The notes under the pieces are model-generated. The model ran no database searches, was not told the DNA's origin, and saw nothing but the letters and a program-made list of their open reading frames with translations. A stretch of 17,388 bases of DNA from Actinomycetota bacterium (GTDB lineage: Bacteria; Actinomycetota; Humimicrobiia; Humimicrobiales; Humimicrobiaceae). The position numbers and the translations under genes were made by a program. Location of the stretch: contig VGAU01000007.1 of the NCBI GenBank assembly GCA_016870675.1, forward strand, positions 1 through 17,388. The letters run 5' to 3'. How positions within the stretch are numbered: position 1 is the stretch's first letter; every line of letters begins with the position of its first letter. This document shows positions 1 through 7,607 of the stretch, in pieces.

Positions 1-922
1 CTATTTTACCACTCTCCATAGGAATCTTATCATATTCTTCTATTCCTTCTTCAGGTATGTTAACCTGTTCTGGATTTAAAATTTCTCCCCTTATGTTTTT
101 ATCAACATTTCCTAATTCCCTGAGAGCTGTATCCATCTGCTCCTCAGAAATTGCTTTTCCGTGCCAGCCATCTTTATTTTCCAACAAGCTTACCCCTTTA
201 CCTTTTATTGTTTTTGCAATTATCATTGTTGGTTTACCAATAATACTTAAAGCATATTCATAAGCGTCTGCAATCTCTTTAATATTATGACCGTCAACTA
301 TAATAGTTTCCCATCCAAAGGAGTATACCCTTTTCTCGTAGGCTTTAATATCCCATCCATACATTGTCTCCCCCCTCTGACCTAGCCTGTTAACATCTAT
401 AATTCCTACAAGATTATCCAGCTTATAATAAGCTGCAATCTGTATAGCCTCCCACTGCGAACCTTCAGTCATTTCACTATCCCCAAGAAGTACATATGTG
501 TAATAAGGCAGCTTATCTATATATTTAGCATTTAAGGCCATTCCCAGACCAATAGAGAGGCCCTGGCCCAATGAGCCTGTTGCAGCTTCAGCGTATGGGA
601 AATCAGGAGTAGGATGACCCTCAAGCCTGCTTTCAAATTTTCTTAGCGTCAGTAGTTCTTCTTCACTTACAGCTCCAGCTGCAGCCCATAATGAATACAT
701 TAATGGAGAAGCGTGACCTTTAGAAAAAATCAGCCGGTCATTATTTATATATTTAATATCATTAATTTTGAATTTAAAAAAACCTCCAAAAAATAATGTA
801 GACATCAACTCAACTGCTGACAGTGAAGAGGATGGATGACCTGAACCGGCCTTAGTGGTTGAAATTAATATTAGATACCTGATGAGTTTTGATAATTTCT
901 CCAATTTATCTTTGCTTATCAT
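1..922 (-). CDS. tkt: Transketolase, N-terminal part (runs off the left edge)
   Basis: Thiamine diphosphate (TPP) enzyme that moves two-carbon units between sugar phosphates in the non-oxidative pentose phosphate pathway; cytoplasmic. 307 residues are visible and the frame is open at base 1. Seen: GSGHPSSS with His29, SKGHASP with His70, the TPP/Mg motif starting GDSEMTEG at 147 and ending at Asn178 in DVNRLGQ, and VDGHN with His212. The DVNRLGQ wording resembles animal and archaeal-type transketolases more than E. coli TktA. The last visible residues (MESGKI) look like the linker into the pyrimidine-binding half, so I infer a full-length two-half enzyme rather than a split N-terminal subunit; this cannot be confirmed here. 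The ATG at 922 has GGAG at 928-931, and an in-frame TGA lies just upstream, so the start is well fixed. It has its own 188-base upstream gap with a candidate promoter. Confidence 0.95.
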   Translation of the reverse strand, partial: MISKDKLEKLSKLIRYLILISTTKAGSGHPSSSLSAVELMSTLFFGGFFKFKINDIKYINNDRLIFSKGHASPLMYSLWAAAGAVSEEELLTLRKFESRLEGHPTPDFPYAEAATGSLGQGLSIGLGMALNAKYIDKLPYYTYVLLGDSEMTEGSQWEAIQIAAYYKLDNLVGIIDVNRLGQRGETMYGWDIKAYEKRVYSFGWETIIVDGHNIKEIADAYEYALSIIGKPTMIIAKTIKGKGVSLLENKDGWHGKAISEEQMDTALRELGNVDKNIRGEILNPEQVNIPEEGIEEYDKIPMESGKI

Positions 923-1044
923 AATTGCTCCAATCAATATTTGATATCATTTACTAAAAAAATAAATTAATACCTCCAGGCTATAACTCCTTTCTTATAT
1001 AATTTGGATTATTTAATGTTTTTATTTATCAAAATCAAAATAAG

Positions 1045-1073
1045 ATAGTATAGACAAATAATTTGAAAGTCAA
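1045..1073 (-). promoter_or_regulatory. Candidate sigma-70-type promoter for transketolase
   Basis: Reading the minus strand, TTGACT (1068-1073) is followed by TATACT (1047-1052) at a 15-nt spacing, or by TACTAT (1045-1050) at 17 nt. The predicted leader is about 115-120 nt and AT-rich. It contains an extra GGAGG-like purine run well upstream of the true ribosome site. No riboswitch fold was recognised in the rest of the 923-1110 gap, and no clear terminator for the upstream gene. Confidence 0.4.
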
Positions 1074-1110
1074 ATAAACATCCGTTATCTGTTACTTTCC
1101 AGCTATATTG

Positions 1111-2502
1111 TCATCTTGGTTCTACATGTATTGAAATTTCACTTATATTTTCGAATTTTTTCTTTATATCATCTTCTATTTTAGTGACTATAGAATGCGC
1201 TTTTTTTACATCTAAACTCTTTTTTAGCCTGCAGTGAAACGCCAGATTATATAACCCTTCTTTTTCGAGTATAGTAAATTTGTGACATGTTTCAGGATTT
1301 ACATGTGAGGATATTTCTATCTTTATATTAGAAATCAGTTTTTCTGATTCTTTTGTTATATCGTTCCAATCCTCACCACTTCTGGCATCTTCAATGTGAA
1401 TATATACACTGCGTATATTTCCTATCTTTTCTTTAATCTTATCTTCAGTAACTTTTGTCAGTTTCTCAGTTTCTTCAAGTTTTAAGTATTTATTTAATTC
1501 TATATGAATAGAAATATCAATATAATTATCCACATTATATATATAAATATTATGAATATCCTTTACATACGGCTGGTTTAACATAATTTCTTTTATATAT
1601 GCTTCTATATTATCTTCAGTCGGTAGAGATTTTGTTTCTAAAATTATCTCTGTGTAAGGTACGCCACTTGAGATTTTATTTTTTATTTTCTCTTTGATAT
1701 TTTCAACCTGTGATAAATATAAATTATTTTTTAGGCATATTTCCAGATTTATGAACTTGATATTTCCAACTTCATGTATTTTCAATTTATCAACAGATTT
1801 TATTTCGGGAATCTCTTTTAAAATCTCTATAACTTTATCCGTAACTTCCTTTGGAATATAATCTAATAAATTTCCTACTATCCTGATTGATAACCTTAAA
1901 CTAAAGGTTAAAATAATTATAGAAATTATTATAGAAGCAATAGGATCTGCTACATAAATACCTGCATTTGCAATGAATAATCCTACAATCACTATGATTG
2001 AACTTAAGATGTCGCTTGAATAGTTTAAGAAATCTGCTTTGAATGCAAAAGAATTATATTTCCTTGCAGCTCTTCCAATGTAAAAGACTCTTATTATATT
2101 TAAAAATATAGAAATTATTAAAATTAAAAATACATACCAATTTAAATTTAATACAAAATTTTTATAAATAATCCTTTGAATAGATTTATATATAATGAAA
2201 AAGCTTAATGCAGATACTATAATAATTTCTAAAAAAGCAGAGAGATTTTCATACTTTCCGTGTCCATAAGTATGATCTTTATCAGCAGGTCTTGTCGAAA
2301 CTCTTATAGCCATATAGGTTACAAGTACAGTTACAAGATCGAGCCCGTTGTTTAAAGCTTCTGAAAAGACACCTATACTATTTGTAAAATAGGCAACTGC
2401 AACTTTAACAATAACCAGGAAAATAGACACCAGAATTGAGAACATGGCTATTTTTTTCATGTATGAAGCTTTAGAATTAATTGGCTCGCTATTTCTATTC
2501 AT
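1111..2502 (-). CDS. Cation diffusion facilitator transporter with three tandem cytoplasmic domains
   Basis: CDF-family divalent metal/proton antiporter of the cytoplasmic membrane, normally exporting Zn, Fe, Mn or Co. Six membrane segments fit at roughly 18-40, 43-66, 88-110, 121-141, 160-183 and 185-205, with the family's DHTYGHGKYE loop at 76-85. The metal-site positions read N51xxxD55 (helix 2) and N160xxxD164 (helix 5). Zinc-type members carry His or Asp where both Asn sit, so the ion transported is uncertain. At 463 residues it is far longer than the usual ~300. The tail holds one dimerisation-type domain (about 215-295) and two more segments of similar alpha/beta pattern (about 297-373 and 380-463). 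The ATG at 2502 has no clear Shine-Dalgarno sequence, though a good promoter lies about 25 nt upstream. It is flanked by its own gaps, so probably monocistronic. Confidence 0.9.
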   Translation of the reverse strand: MNRNSEPINSKASYMKKIAMFSILVSIFLVIVKVAVAYFTNSIGVFSEALNNGLDLVTVLVTYMAIRVSTRPADKDHTYGHGKYENLSAFLEIIIVSALSFFIIYKSIQRIIYKNFVLNLNWYVFLILIISIFLNIIRVFYIGRAARKYNSFAFKADFLNYSSDILSSIIVIVGLFIANAGIYVADPIASIIISIIILTFSLRLSIRIVGNLLDYIPKEVTDKVIEILKEIPEIKSVDKLKIHEVGNIKFINLEICLKNNLYLSQVENIKEKIKNKISSGVPYTEIILETKSLPTEDNIEAYIKEIMLNQPYVKDIHNIYIYNVDNYIDISIHIELNKYLKLEETEKLTKVTEDKIKEKIGNIRSVYIHIEDARSGEDWNDITKESEKLISNIKIEISSHVNPETCHKFTILEKEGLYNLAFHCRLKKSLDVKKAHSIVTKIEDDIKKKFENISEISIHVEPR

Positions 2503-2533
2503 AATATAATGAATTCATATTATTGTTTTAATT

Positions 2534-2562
2534 AATATAATATCTATAAATCGGCAAGTCAA
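2534..2562 (-). promoter_or_regulatory. Sigma-70-type promoter for the CDF transporter
   Basis: On the minus strand TTGACT (2557-2562) and TATATT (2534-2539) are separated by exactly 17 nt. The predicted transcript starts near 2527, giving a leader of about 25 nt before the ATG at 2502. A 10-bp palindrome ATGAATTCAT (2509-2518) sits in that leader and could be an operator, but it may be chance in AT-rich DNA. Confidence 0.6.
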
Positions 2563-2611
2563 AAAGATAGATACCCATAATTTTCTATTCTAACCTGGTT
2601 AATTTTAGTAT

Positions 2612-2636
2612 AAAATATCTCTATTTGTAAGAGATA
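2612..2636 (-). terminator. Weak intrinsic terminator after the propeller-transglutaminase gene
   Basis: A perfect 7-bp stem (2616-2622 with 2630-2636, TATCTCT/AGAGATA) closes a 7-nt loop. On the minus strand it is followed by TTTT. It lies about 70 bases past the stop of the upstream gene and before the CDF promoter, the expected place for a unit boundary. The stem is AT-rich and the T run short. Confidence 0.45.
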
Positions 2637-2708
2637 ATATTTATATATTGCTTCTTTGTTTATCTGAAATTTAATATTTATGAAACCAATAAAAATATGG
2701 ATTAATCT

Positions 2709-5150
2709 TTAATCAAGTATTATATCTTTAAGGTCAAGGTTGATTACTCTAAAATAAAATTCCTGCTCTGTCTCCGGAATTTCAGTACCATCCCACGAAA
2801 AGAAAAATCCGTCATAATAATAACTCCACGGGTCCATTGTAGTATTTTTATACAAATATCCGGGACCTTTTTCCGTGGTAATATCGAGGTAATAATTTTC
2901 AGACATGAAATTATCTTCTACAGTTATATCTATCGGTATCCAGCCATATCCCGGGAGCTTTACTTCAACCCAGGCATGTCCCATATCTATTTCTTTCTCT
3001 TTTTGACAAAGAATAGTGTATACCGGGATTCCGGCTGCAAGTCTTGCAGGTATTCCCGCTGACCTCAGGAGCGCAGTATAAAGTATAGCGTAATCAGCAC
3101 ACACTCCTTTCCCCCTATCCAGTATTTCAGATGCATAAAGAAATTCGTAATCCTTTTCTTCTGCGCGGGGAAAATCATAATAAAGATTCCTGACTACATA
3201 ATTGTATAGAACTTTTGCTATTTCTATTGGTCTGGTCTCATTTTTAATTAATGATTTTGCAGTATTATATATTACGGGATTATCTGAATCTATAAATAAA
3301 TCATCGGTGGTATATTTTAAAAGATCTTCGTCATCTTTGTCATAGGTCAGGTTGCCACTGTCAATATCTGAATAATTAAATTCATATAGGGTTACATCTG
3401 TCTCTACCGATGCAGTTAAAATATCGCCTTCTGGAAGCTCATCTTTAAATTTAAAGTGATCAAGCAAATTCCAGTTATTATCGAATAATTCATCAGTATT
3501 TGAAATATTAGGTGTATAATCATTTATTATCTGAAATGGATAATAGGTCTGCGGAATTCTCATAAAACACTCAATGTCTTTCAAACTTCCCGGACCATAG
3601 TTTATTAAATTATATCCTATTTCAACTGTAAAATTATGCTGGATGGCAGGTACAATAGGTAAATCTATTTCTGCAACCAGTACAGTACTAGTTGCTTCGC
3701 TGCTTTCCTTTCCATCCGAAACTACTAATTTTACCTCATATTTCCCCGGCTTATCAAAATAATAATAAAAAGATTCTTTATTTGAATATTCATTATTATC
3801 TATAATCCAACTATAGATTAAGTCATCTCCTTCCAGATCAAAAGATTTCCCGGCGAAAAAATATACCGGATTTTTTATTTGAAAATAATCTCCTGATGAT
3901 TTGTCCCCGATAACCTCAATAAAAGCTTTTGGAGGTAAGTTTATATCCTGGTCATTATCAGTATATAATTTTTCTTTCTCTACAGACCGGCCTGATAATT
4001 CTACTATAGCCATCCCTTCAAATCCGTCTGCAATATATCCATAATTGCCTTTTATTGTTATGTCGTAAGAATTTCCACTGGTTTTTAAACTATCAACAAT
4101 AACTGGCCTGTCGCTATCCGTAACATCTACAGCATATATTCCTCCAGATAAACTGGAAATATAAATAAAACCTCCCGCAGTATCCATCTCCCATGCCCCA
4201 CCCGGAATTTCACAATTTCCGGAAGTTTTTAGATCGGATAATTCACCTACATCTACTATCTGAAGCATGCTTTCAGTATATTTTTCAGTTTCCCTGTCCT
4301 GTTTAAAGCTTGAAATATAGGCATAACTCCCAAGCACATATATGTTCCATGAACTGGAAGGAATCTTGCATGAACTTACAATTTTAGGATTCTTTTTATC
4401 TTCTATATCCAGAATAAGAAGCTTGCTAACTCCGGTATATTCCTTTTTTTCATAATCATAAAAATTGATGTTTATATAGGCTAAATCATCCTTTACCCAT
4501 ATACCTGAAGGTAACCCGTCCACTTCATATGCACACACAATTTCAGGGTTTCTTTTTCTTGAAATGTCCACTATTTCAAGCCTGCTAATTTCCCGGTTTT
4601 CATTTTCAACTGTAGTATTAATATAAGCATAATCACCTTCAACGAATAAACCATATACTGATTTTTTATTATTCTCTCCGGTATTATAGTTCCCGGCAAG
4701 CTCTGGATTTTCTTTATCTTTTATATCTACTATATAAAAACCACTGACAGTGTAAGCTTCATTATCATCACTAATCCACTCAGTATATGAGATATAAGCA
4801 TAGTTATCTTTAACAATTACAATGTTTGCCGAATTTATCCCCGGACATTTTCCAATTATGGAAGGATTTTCCTTATCCTTTATATCTATTACATAGAGTA
4901 CACCCAGATCATTGGTAAGATAAGCATAATTACCGCTTATATCAACATCTATAGCCTGCCCGGGGACTTTTAGATTACTTACAATATAAGAATTTGGAAT
5001 TCCTGAAAATTCTTTTACATCGGCAGTTTCCTCTTCTTCACCGCTTCTACCAATAGTTAAAAGCCGATAACAGCAGGAAGTAAGGCATAAACTTGAAATT
5101 ATAACTAACACTAATAATATTATTATAACTCGTAATTTTCGATTGATCAT
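2709..5150 (-). CDS. Lipoprotein: LVIVD beta-propeller, PKD domain and transglutaminase-like domain
   Basis: Not assignable to a known named gene. The N-terminus is a lipoprotein signal: hydrophobic residues 8-21, then lipobox L23-T24-S25-C26, so it should be exported and lipid-anchored. Residues about 55-390 hold seven repeats ending in strands such as YVIDIKDKENP, the LVIVD pattern, which fits a seven-bladed propeller. About 405-495 is PKD-like (FDLEGDDLIYSW, then GKYEVKLVVSDG). A beta-rich linker leads to a transglutaminase-like domain from about 625, with a complete Cys-His-Asp triad: C684 in GKGVCADYA, H725 in GHAWVEV, D741 in WIPIDIT. Inference: a surface enzyme, acting as a thiol protease, amidase or cross-linker on an unknown partner bound by the propeller. 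The ATG has GGTGAT upstream. It lies downstream of scpB, separated by a terminator-like hairpin. No clear promoter of its own was seen. Confidence 0.88.
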   Translation of the reverse strand: MINRKLRVIIILLVLVIISSLCLTSCCYRLLTIGRSGEEEETADVKEFSGIPNSYIVSNLKVPGQAIDVDISGNYAYLTNDLGVLYVIDIKDKENPSIIGKCPGINSANIVIVKDNYAYISYTEWISDDNEAYTVSGFYIVDIKDKENPELAGNYNTGENNKKSVYGLFVEGDYAYINTTVENENREISRLEIVDISRKRNPEIVCAYEVDGLPSGIWVKDDLAYININFYDYEKKEYTGVSKLLILDIEDKKNPKIVSSCKIPSSSWNIYVLGSYAYISSFKQDRETEKYTESMLQIVDVGELSDLKTSGNCEIPGGAWEMDTAGGFIYISSLSGGIYAVDVTDSDRPVIVDSLKTSGNSYDITIKGNYGYIADGFEGMAIVELSGRSVEKEKLYTDNDQDINLPPKAFIEVIGDKSSGDYFQIKNPVYFFAGKSFDLEGDDLIYSWIIDNNEYSNKESFYYYFDKPGKYEVKLVVSDGKESSEATSTVLVAEIDLPIVPAIQHNFTVEIGYNLINYGPGSLKDIECFMRIPQTYYPFQIINDYTPNISNTDELFDNNWNLLDHFKFKDELPEGDILTASVETDVTLYEFNYSDIDSGNLTYDKDDEDLLKYTTDDLFIDSDNPVIYNTAKSLIKNETRPIEIAKVLYNYVVRNLYYDFPRAEEKDYEFLYASEILDRGKGVCADYAILYTALLRSAGIPARLAAGIPVYTILCQKEKEIDMGHAWVEVKLPGYGWIPIDITVEDNFMSENYYLDITTEKGPGYLYKNTTMDPWSYYYDGFFFSWDGTEIPETEQEFYFRVINLDLKDIILD

Positions 5151-5170
5151 AGATAATCACCGGACTTATT

Positions 5171-5209
5171 ATCCTACCACCGTAAAACCCCGCTATTTAA
5201 GGTTAGGAT
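5171..5209 (-). repeat. Inverted repeat in the leader of the lipoprotein gene
   Basis: ATCCTACC (5171-5178) pairs with GG-T-TAGGAT (5201-5209) with one bulged T, giving an 8-bp imperfect stem around a loop of about 22 bases. It lies between the scpB terminator-like hairpin and the lipoprotein start. No T run follows on the minus strand, so it is not a terminator. It could be a leader structure or a protein-binding site. No known riboswitch was recognised. Confidence 0.3.
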
Positions 5210-5212
5210 GTC

Positions 5213-5240
5213 AAAAAAATCTTAATGCCCAGACATTTAA
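5213..5240 (-). terminator. Candidate intrinsic terminator immediately after scpB
   Basis: Directly after the scpB stop codon the minus strand forms a short hairpin (AATGT-CTGG-GCATT, 5224-5237, extendable by two A-T pairs across a bulge). After GA comes a run of seven T (5213-5219). The stem is weak but the T run is strong, and the position suits the end of the M50-trpS-scpA-scpB unit. Confidence 0.5.
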
Positions 5241-5846
5241 CTATTCTAGATTCCGGTTATCCTCTTCATTTTCTTTTATATCGTCAAGCGGCGGCAGGTC
5301 TTTCAGGCTTTCAATACCTAAAAGTTCTAAAAACCTATCAGTTATCTTATATAATAATGGATTCCCCGGTTCCTTGAGCTTACCTGCTTCTTTTATCAAT
5401 CCTTTATCCACCAGTGTTAGTATTACGCTATCTGTCCTGACTCCTCTTATCTCAGCAATTTGAGTCCTTGTGACAGGTTGCCTGTAGGAAATAATTGCCA
5501 GAGTTTCAAGTGCAGCCTGGGAAAGATGCGCACGTATATTTGATTTAATAAATTTTATTAATATCTCACTTAACGCAGGATTTGAATAAAGCCTGAACCC
5601 TCCAGATACTCTTTTAAGAATAAATCCTCTATTTTCATCTATGTATTTCTTTTCTAATAGCTCTATAATTTCATATACTTTTTTTTCAGTAATTTCCAGG
5701 GCAGAAGATATATCTCTAGCTTTTACTATTCCTTCAGACACAAAAAGTATACCTTCTATGCAAGTTTTTAGCCATGATTCTCCGCTATATAAGCTAGTAC
5801 TTTTATTTTCACTGTCATTCTTACTTATATTCTTATCTCCAACCAT
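5241..5846 (-). CDS. scpB: Segregation and condensation protein B
   Basis: Non-SMC subunit of the bacterial Smc-ScpA-ScpB condensin, which compacts and segregates the chromosome; ScpB dimers bind ScpA through paired winged helices. 201 residues, normal length. Seen: CIEGILFVSEG near 30, the family signature SQAALETLAIISYRQPVTR around 108-126 followed by EIRGVRTDSV, and the conserved end PLLYKITDRFLELLG. The last ~20 residues are acidic and variable, as is usual. The ATG at 5846 is 6 nt after the scpA stop. The nearest purine run (AAGGA) is about 15 nt upstream, so translation is probably coupled to scpA. A terminator-like hairpin follows the stop. Confidence 0.96.
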   Translation of the reverse strand: MVGDKNISKNDSENKSTSLYSGESWLKTCIEGILFVSEGIVKARDISSALEITEKKVYEIIELLEKKYIDENRGFILKRVSGGFRLYSNPALSEILIKFIKSNIRAHLSQAALETLAIISYRQPVTRTQIAEIRGVRTDSVILTLVDKGLIKEAGKLKEPGNPLLYKITDRFLELLGIESLKDLPPLDDIKENEEDNRNLE

Positions 5847-5852
5847 AGTCTG

Positions 5853-6599
5853 TCATTTAATTCCTTTTATTATAATATTTCCAAAATTTTCAAACTGAAT
5901 AATATCAATTACATCTTTTTTATAAAGTTCCAGTATTGACAGGAAACAAATTATCTTGTCTATAATCTCATTATATTTAGATGTAAGTTCTTTAAAGGTA
6001 ACACTATCTTTAGAATATAATATTTCCCTGATCCTTTTCATTTCTTCAAATATATTTATACTTATCCTGTAATTATAAATATTGCTTAGATTTATTTTTT
6101 CTTCCTTATACTTAATAAGCTTTGAAGCAATAGATGATAATTCCTTTATATTTATATCCCTGGTAAAGTCAGGGAGTAATTTTAAAAATTCTTTTTCTAT
6201 AGGAGCTTCCCTTATAAAATAGAAAGACTCTCTTTCATACAGACTACTAAAATAATTGGATATTTTTTTAAAAATTCTATATTCTTCTTCCCTCCTCTTT
6301 AAAAATTCAATATTCGGCACATTCTCTTCTTCACCAGTACTCTTGCTTTTCGAAGGAATAAGTGACCTTGATTTTATCTCCACCAGAATAGAAGCTGTAT
6401 ATACGAATCCCGATAAGGTATCAAATAATATATTTTTTTTGATTTTAATATAGTTTATAAAATCTTTTATAATGGTGCTTAAGCTGATTTCATAAATATC
6501 TTCTTTTTTTTTCTGAACTAATTCCAGAAGTAGATATATTGGCCCTTTAAATTTTTGATATTCTATTAAATAGTCTTTGCTTTCTATGCAATTTTCCAA
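5853..6599 (-). CDS. scpA: Segregation and condensation protein A (kleisin)
   Basis: Kleisin subunit bridging the Smc heads and binding ScpB; cytoplasmic, on the nucleoid. 248 residues, normal for the family. Near residues 17-35 it has FKGPIYLLLELVQKKKEDIY, corresponding to the usual F-EGPLDLLL-LI-K-DIY signature but with Tyr in place of the normally conserved Asp. The central region is charged and helical, with a winged-helix-like C-terminus (TFKELTSKYNEIIDKIICFL). The start is TTG at 6599, one nucleotide after the trpS stop (TAG). An in-frame TAG upstream excludes a longer form. No strong Shine-Dalgarno is seen, so re-initiation or coupling from trpS is likely. Confidence 0.94.
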   Translation of the reverse strand: MENCIESKDYLIEYQKFKGPIYLLLELVQKKKEDIYEISLSTIIKDFINYIKIKKNILFDTLSGFVYTASILVEIKSRSLIPSKSKSTGEEENVPNIEFLKRREEEYRIFKKISNYFSSLYERESFYFIREAPIEKEFLKLLPDFTRDINIKELSSIASKLIKYKEEKINLSNIYNYRISINIFEEMKRIREILYSKDSVTFKELTSKYNEIIDKIICFLSILELYKKDVIDIIQFENFGNIIIKGIK

Positions 6600-6600
6600 T

Positions 6601-7581
6601 CTAATCTATACCCATCTTTTTTCTTACATCAGATATTGTCTTTTCAGCAATTTTTCTAACCTTAATTTTACCTTCTTCCAGGATGTCATAAATATAATTC
6701 AAATCTTTTTTAATCTCACCCCTTTTTTCCTGAAACCTTTCCAGAGACTTATATATTATAGCTGAAATCTCATCCTTACATTTCGTGCATCCGATTTTAC
6801 CCTGTTTGCATCTGTTTTCTATCTCTTCTATTCCCTCTTCTTTATAAATTTTATAAAAATCAAAAACATTACAAACCTCCGGATGACCGGGATCTTTAAG
6901 ATGTACCCTGCCGGGGTCAGTTATCATCATCCTGACCTTCCTTCGGATAGTTTCAAAATCATCCGCAAGAAATATAGCGTTATTATAGCTTTTGGACATC
7001 TTCCTGCCGTCTATTCCCGGGACCCGCGCAGCTTTTGATAGCATTTCTTTTGGCTCAGTAAAATATTTCCCATAAAGATAATTAAATCTCCTTGCAATTT
7101 CTCTAGTAATTTCAAGATGGGGCAATTGGTCTTCTCCAACCGGGATTATATCAGAATTAACTATAAGTATATCTGCAGCCATAAGTACCGGGTATAACAA
7201 AAAACCAAGTGTTGAAAGGTCTTTTGATTTTAACTCACTTATCTGTTCTTTATAAGTCGGGCATCTTTCCAGCCAGGGTATAGGTGTAATCATTGAAAAA
7301 TACAGAGTTAGTTCTGAAATTTGTGGGATGTCGGATTGTCTGTATAGATGTGTAAATTCAGGATCAATTCCCAGAGCCACCAGATCAGCTGCACACTCCA
7401 TCAAATCAGATTTTATATTCCTGGGATTTTGATATTCAGTTGATAACGCATGCCAATCAACAAGGAAGAAAAAATTTTCGTAGTTTTTCTGGTTCTTAAT
7501 CATATTATCAATATTTCCATGCAGATGTCCCAGATGCAATTTACCTGTTGGCCGGAACCCGGTAAGCATTTTCTCTTTCAT
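6601..7581 (-). CDS. trpS: Tryptophan-tRNA ligase with a putative [4Fe-4S] cysteine motif
   Basis: Class I aminoacyl-tRNA synthetase charging tRNA-Trp; cytoplasmic. 326 residues, the compact bacterial length. Seen: TGFRPTGKLHLGHLHG with the HIGH-type HLGH at 16-19, VGEDQLPHLE at 148-157, and KMSKS at 194-198. Four cysteines in the C-terminal anticodon-side region (C237, C258, C265, C268) are spaced C-x20-C-x6-C-x2-C. This closely matches the [4Fe-4S] motif reported in Thermotoga maritima TrpRS, which I recall as C-x22-C-x6-C-x2-C. Cluster binding is therefore inferred. The ATG at 7581 has GGGGAG at 7588-7593 with 6-nt spacing. It lies between the M50 protease and scpA. Confidence 0.97.
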   Translation of the reverse strand: MKEKMLTGFRPTGKLHLGHLHGNIDNMIKNQKNYENFFFLVDWHALSTEYQNPRNIKSDLMECAADLVALGIDPEFTHLYRQSDIPQISELTLYFSMITPIPWLERCPTYKEQISELKSKDLSTLGFLLYPVLMAADILIVNSDIIPVGEDQLPHLEITREIARRFNYLYGKYFTEPKEMLSKAARVPGIDGRKMSKSYNNAIFLADDFETIRRKVRMMITDPGRVHLKDPGHPEVCNVFDFYKIYKEEGIEEIENRCKQGKIGCTKCKDEISAIIYKSLERFQEKRGEIKKDLNYIYDILEEGKIKVRKIAEKTISDVRKKMGID

Positions 7582-7607
7582 TTATTGCTCCCCTTTTCTA
7601 TTTAATG

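Noticed and set aside
880..960. Short upstream open frame (14 codons) overlapping the transketolase start, near an extra GGAGG-like run
   Set aside because: The spacing from the purine run to its ATG is too long and nothing conserved is visible; likely chance in an AT-rich leader.
5182..5214. TTGACA (5209-5214) as the lipoprotein gene promoter
   Set aside because: No -10-like hexamer occurs at 16-19 nt; the nearest candidate (TTTTAC) is 21 nt away.
5143..5463. Plus-strand open frames opposite scpB and other genes (for example also 57-263, 8996-9268, 12240-12560)
   Set aside because: Each lies fully or mostly antisense to a well-supported conserved gene, has no recognisable domain, and has the low-complexity composition expected of shadow frames.
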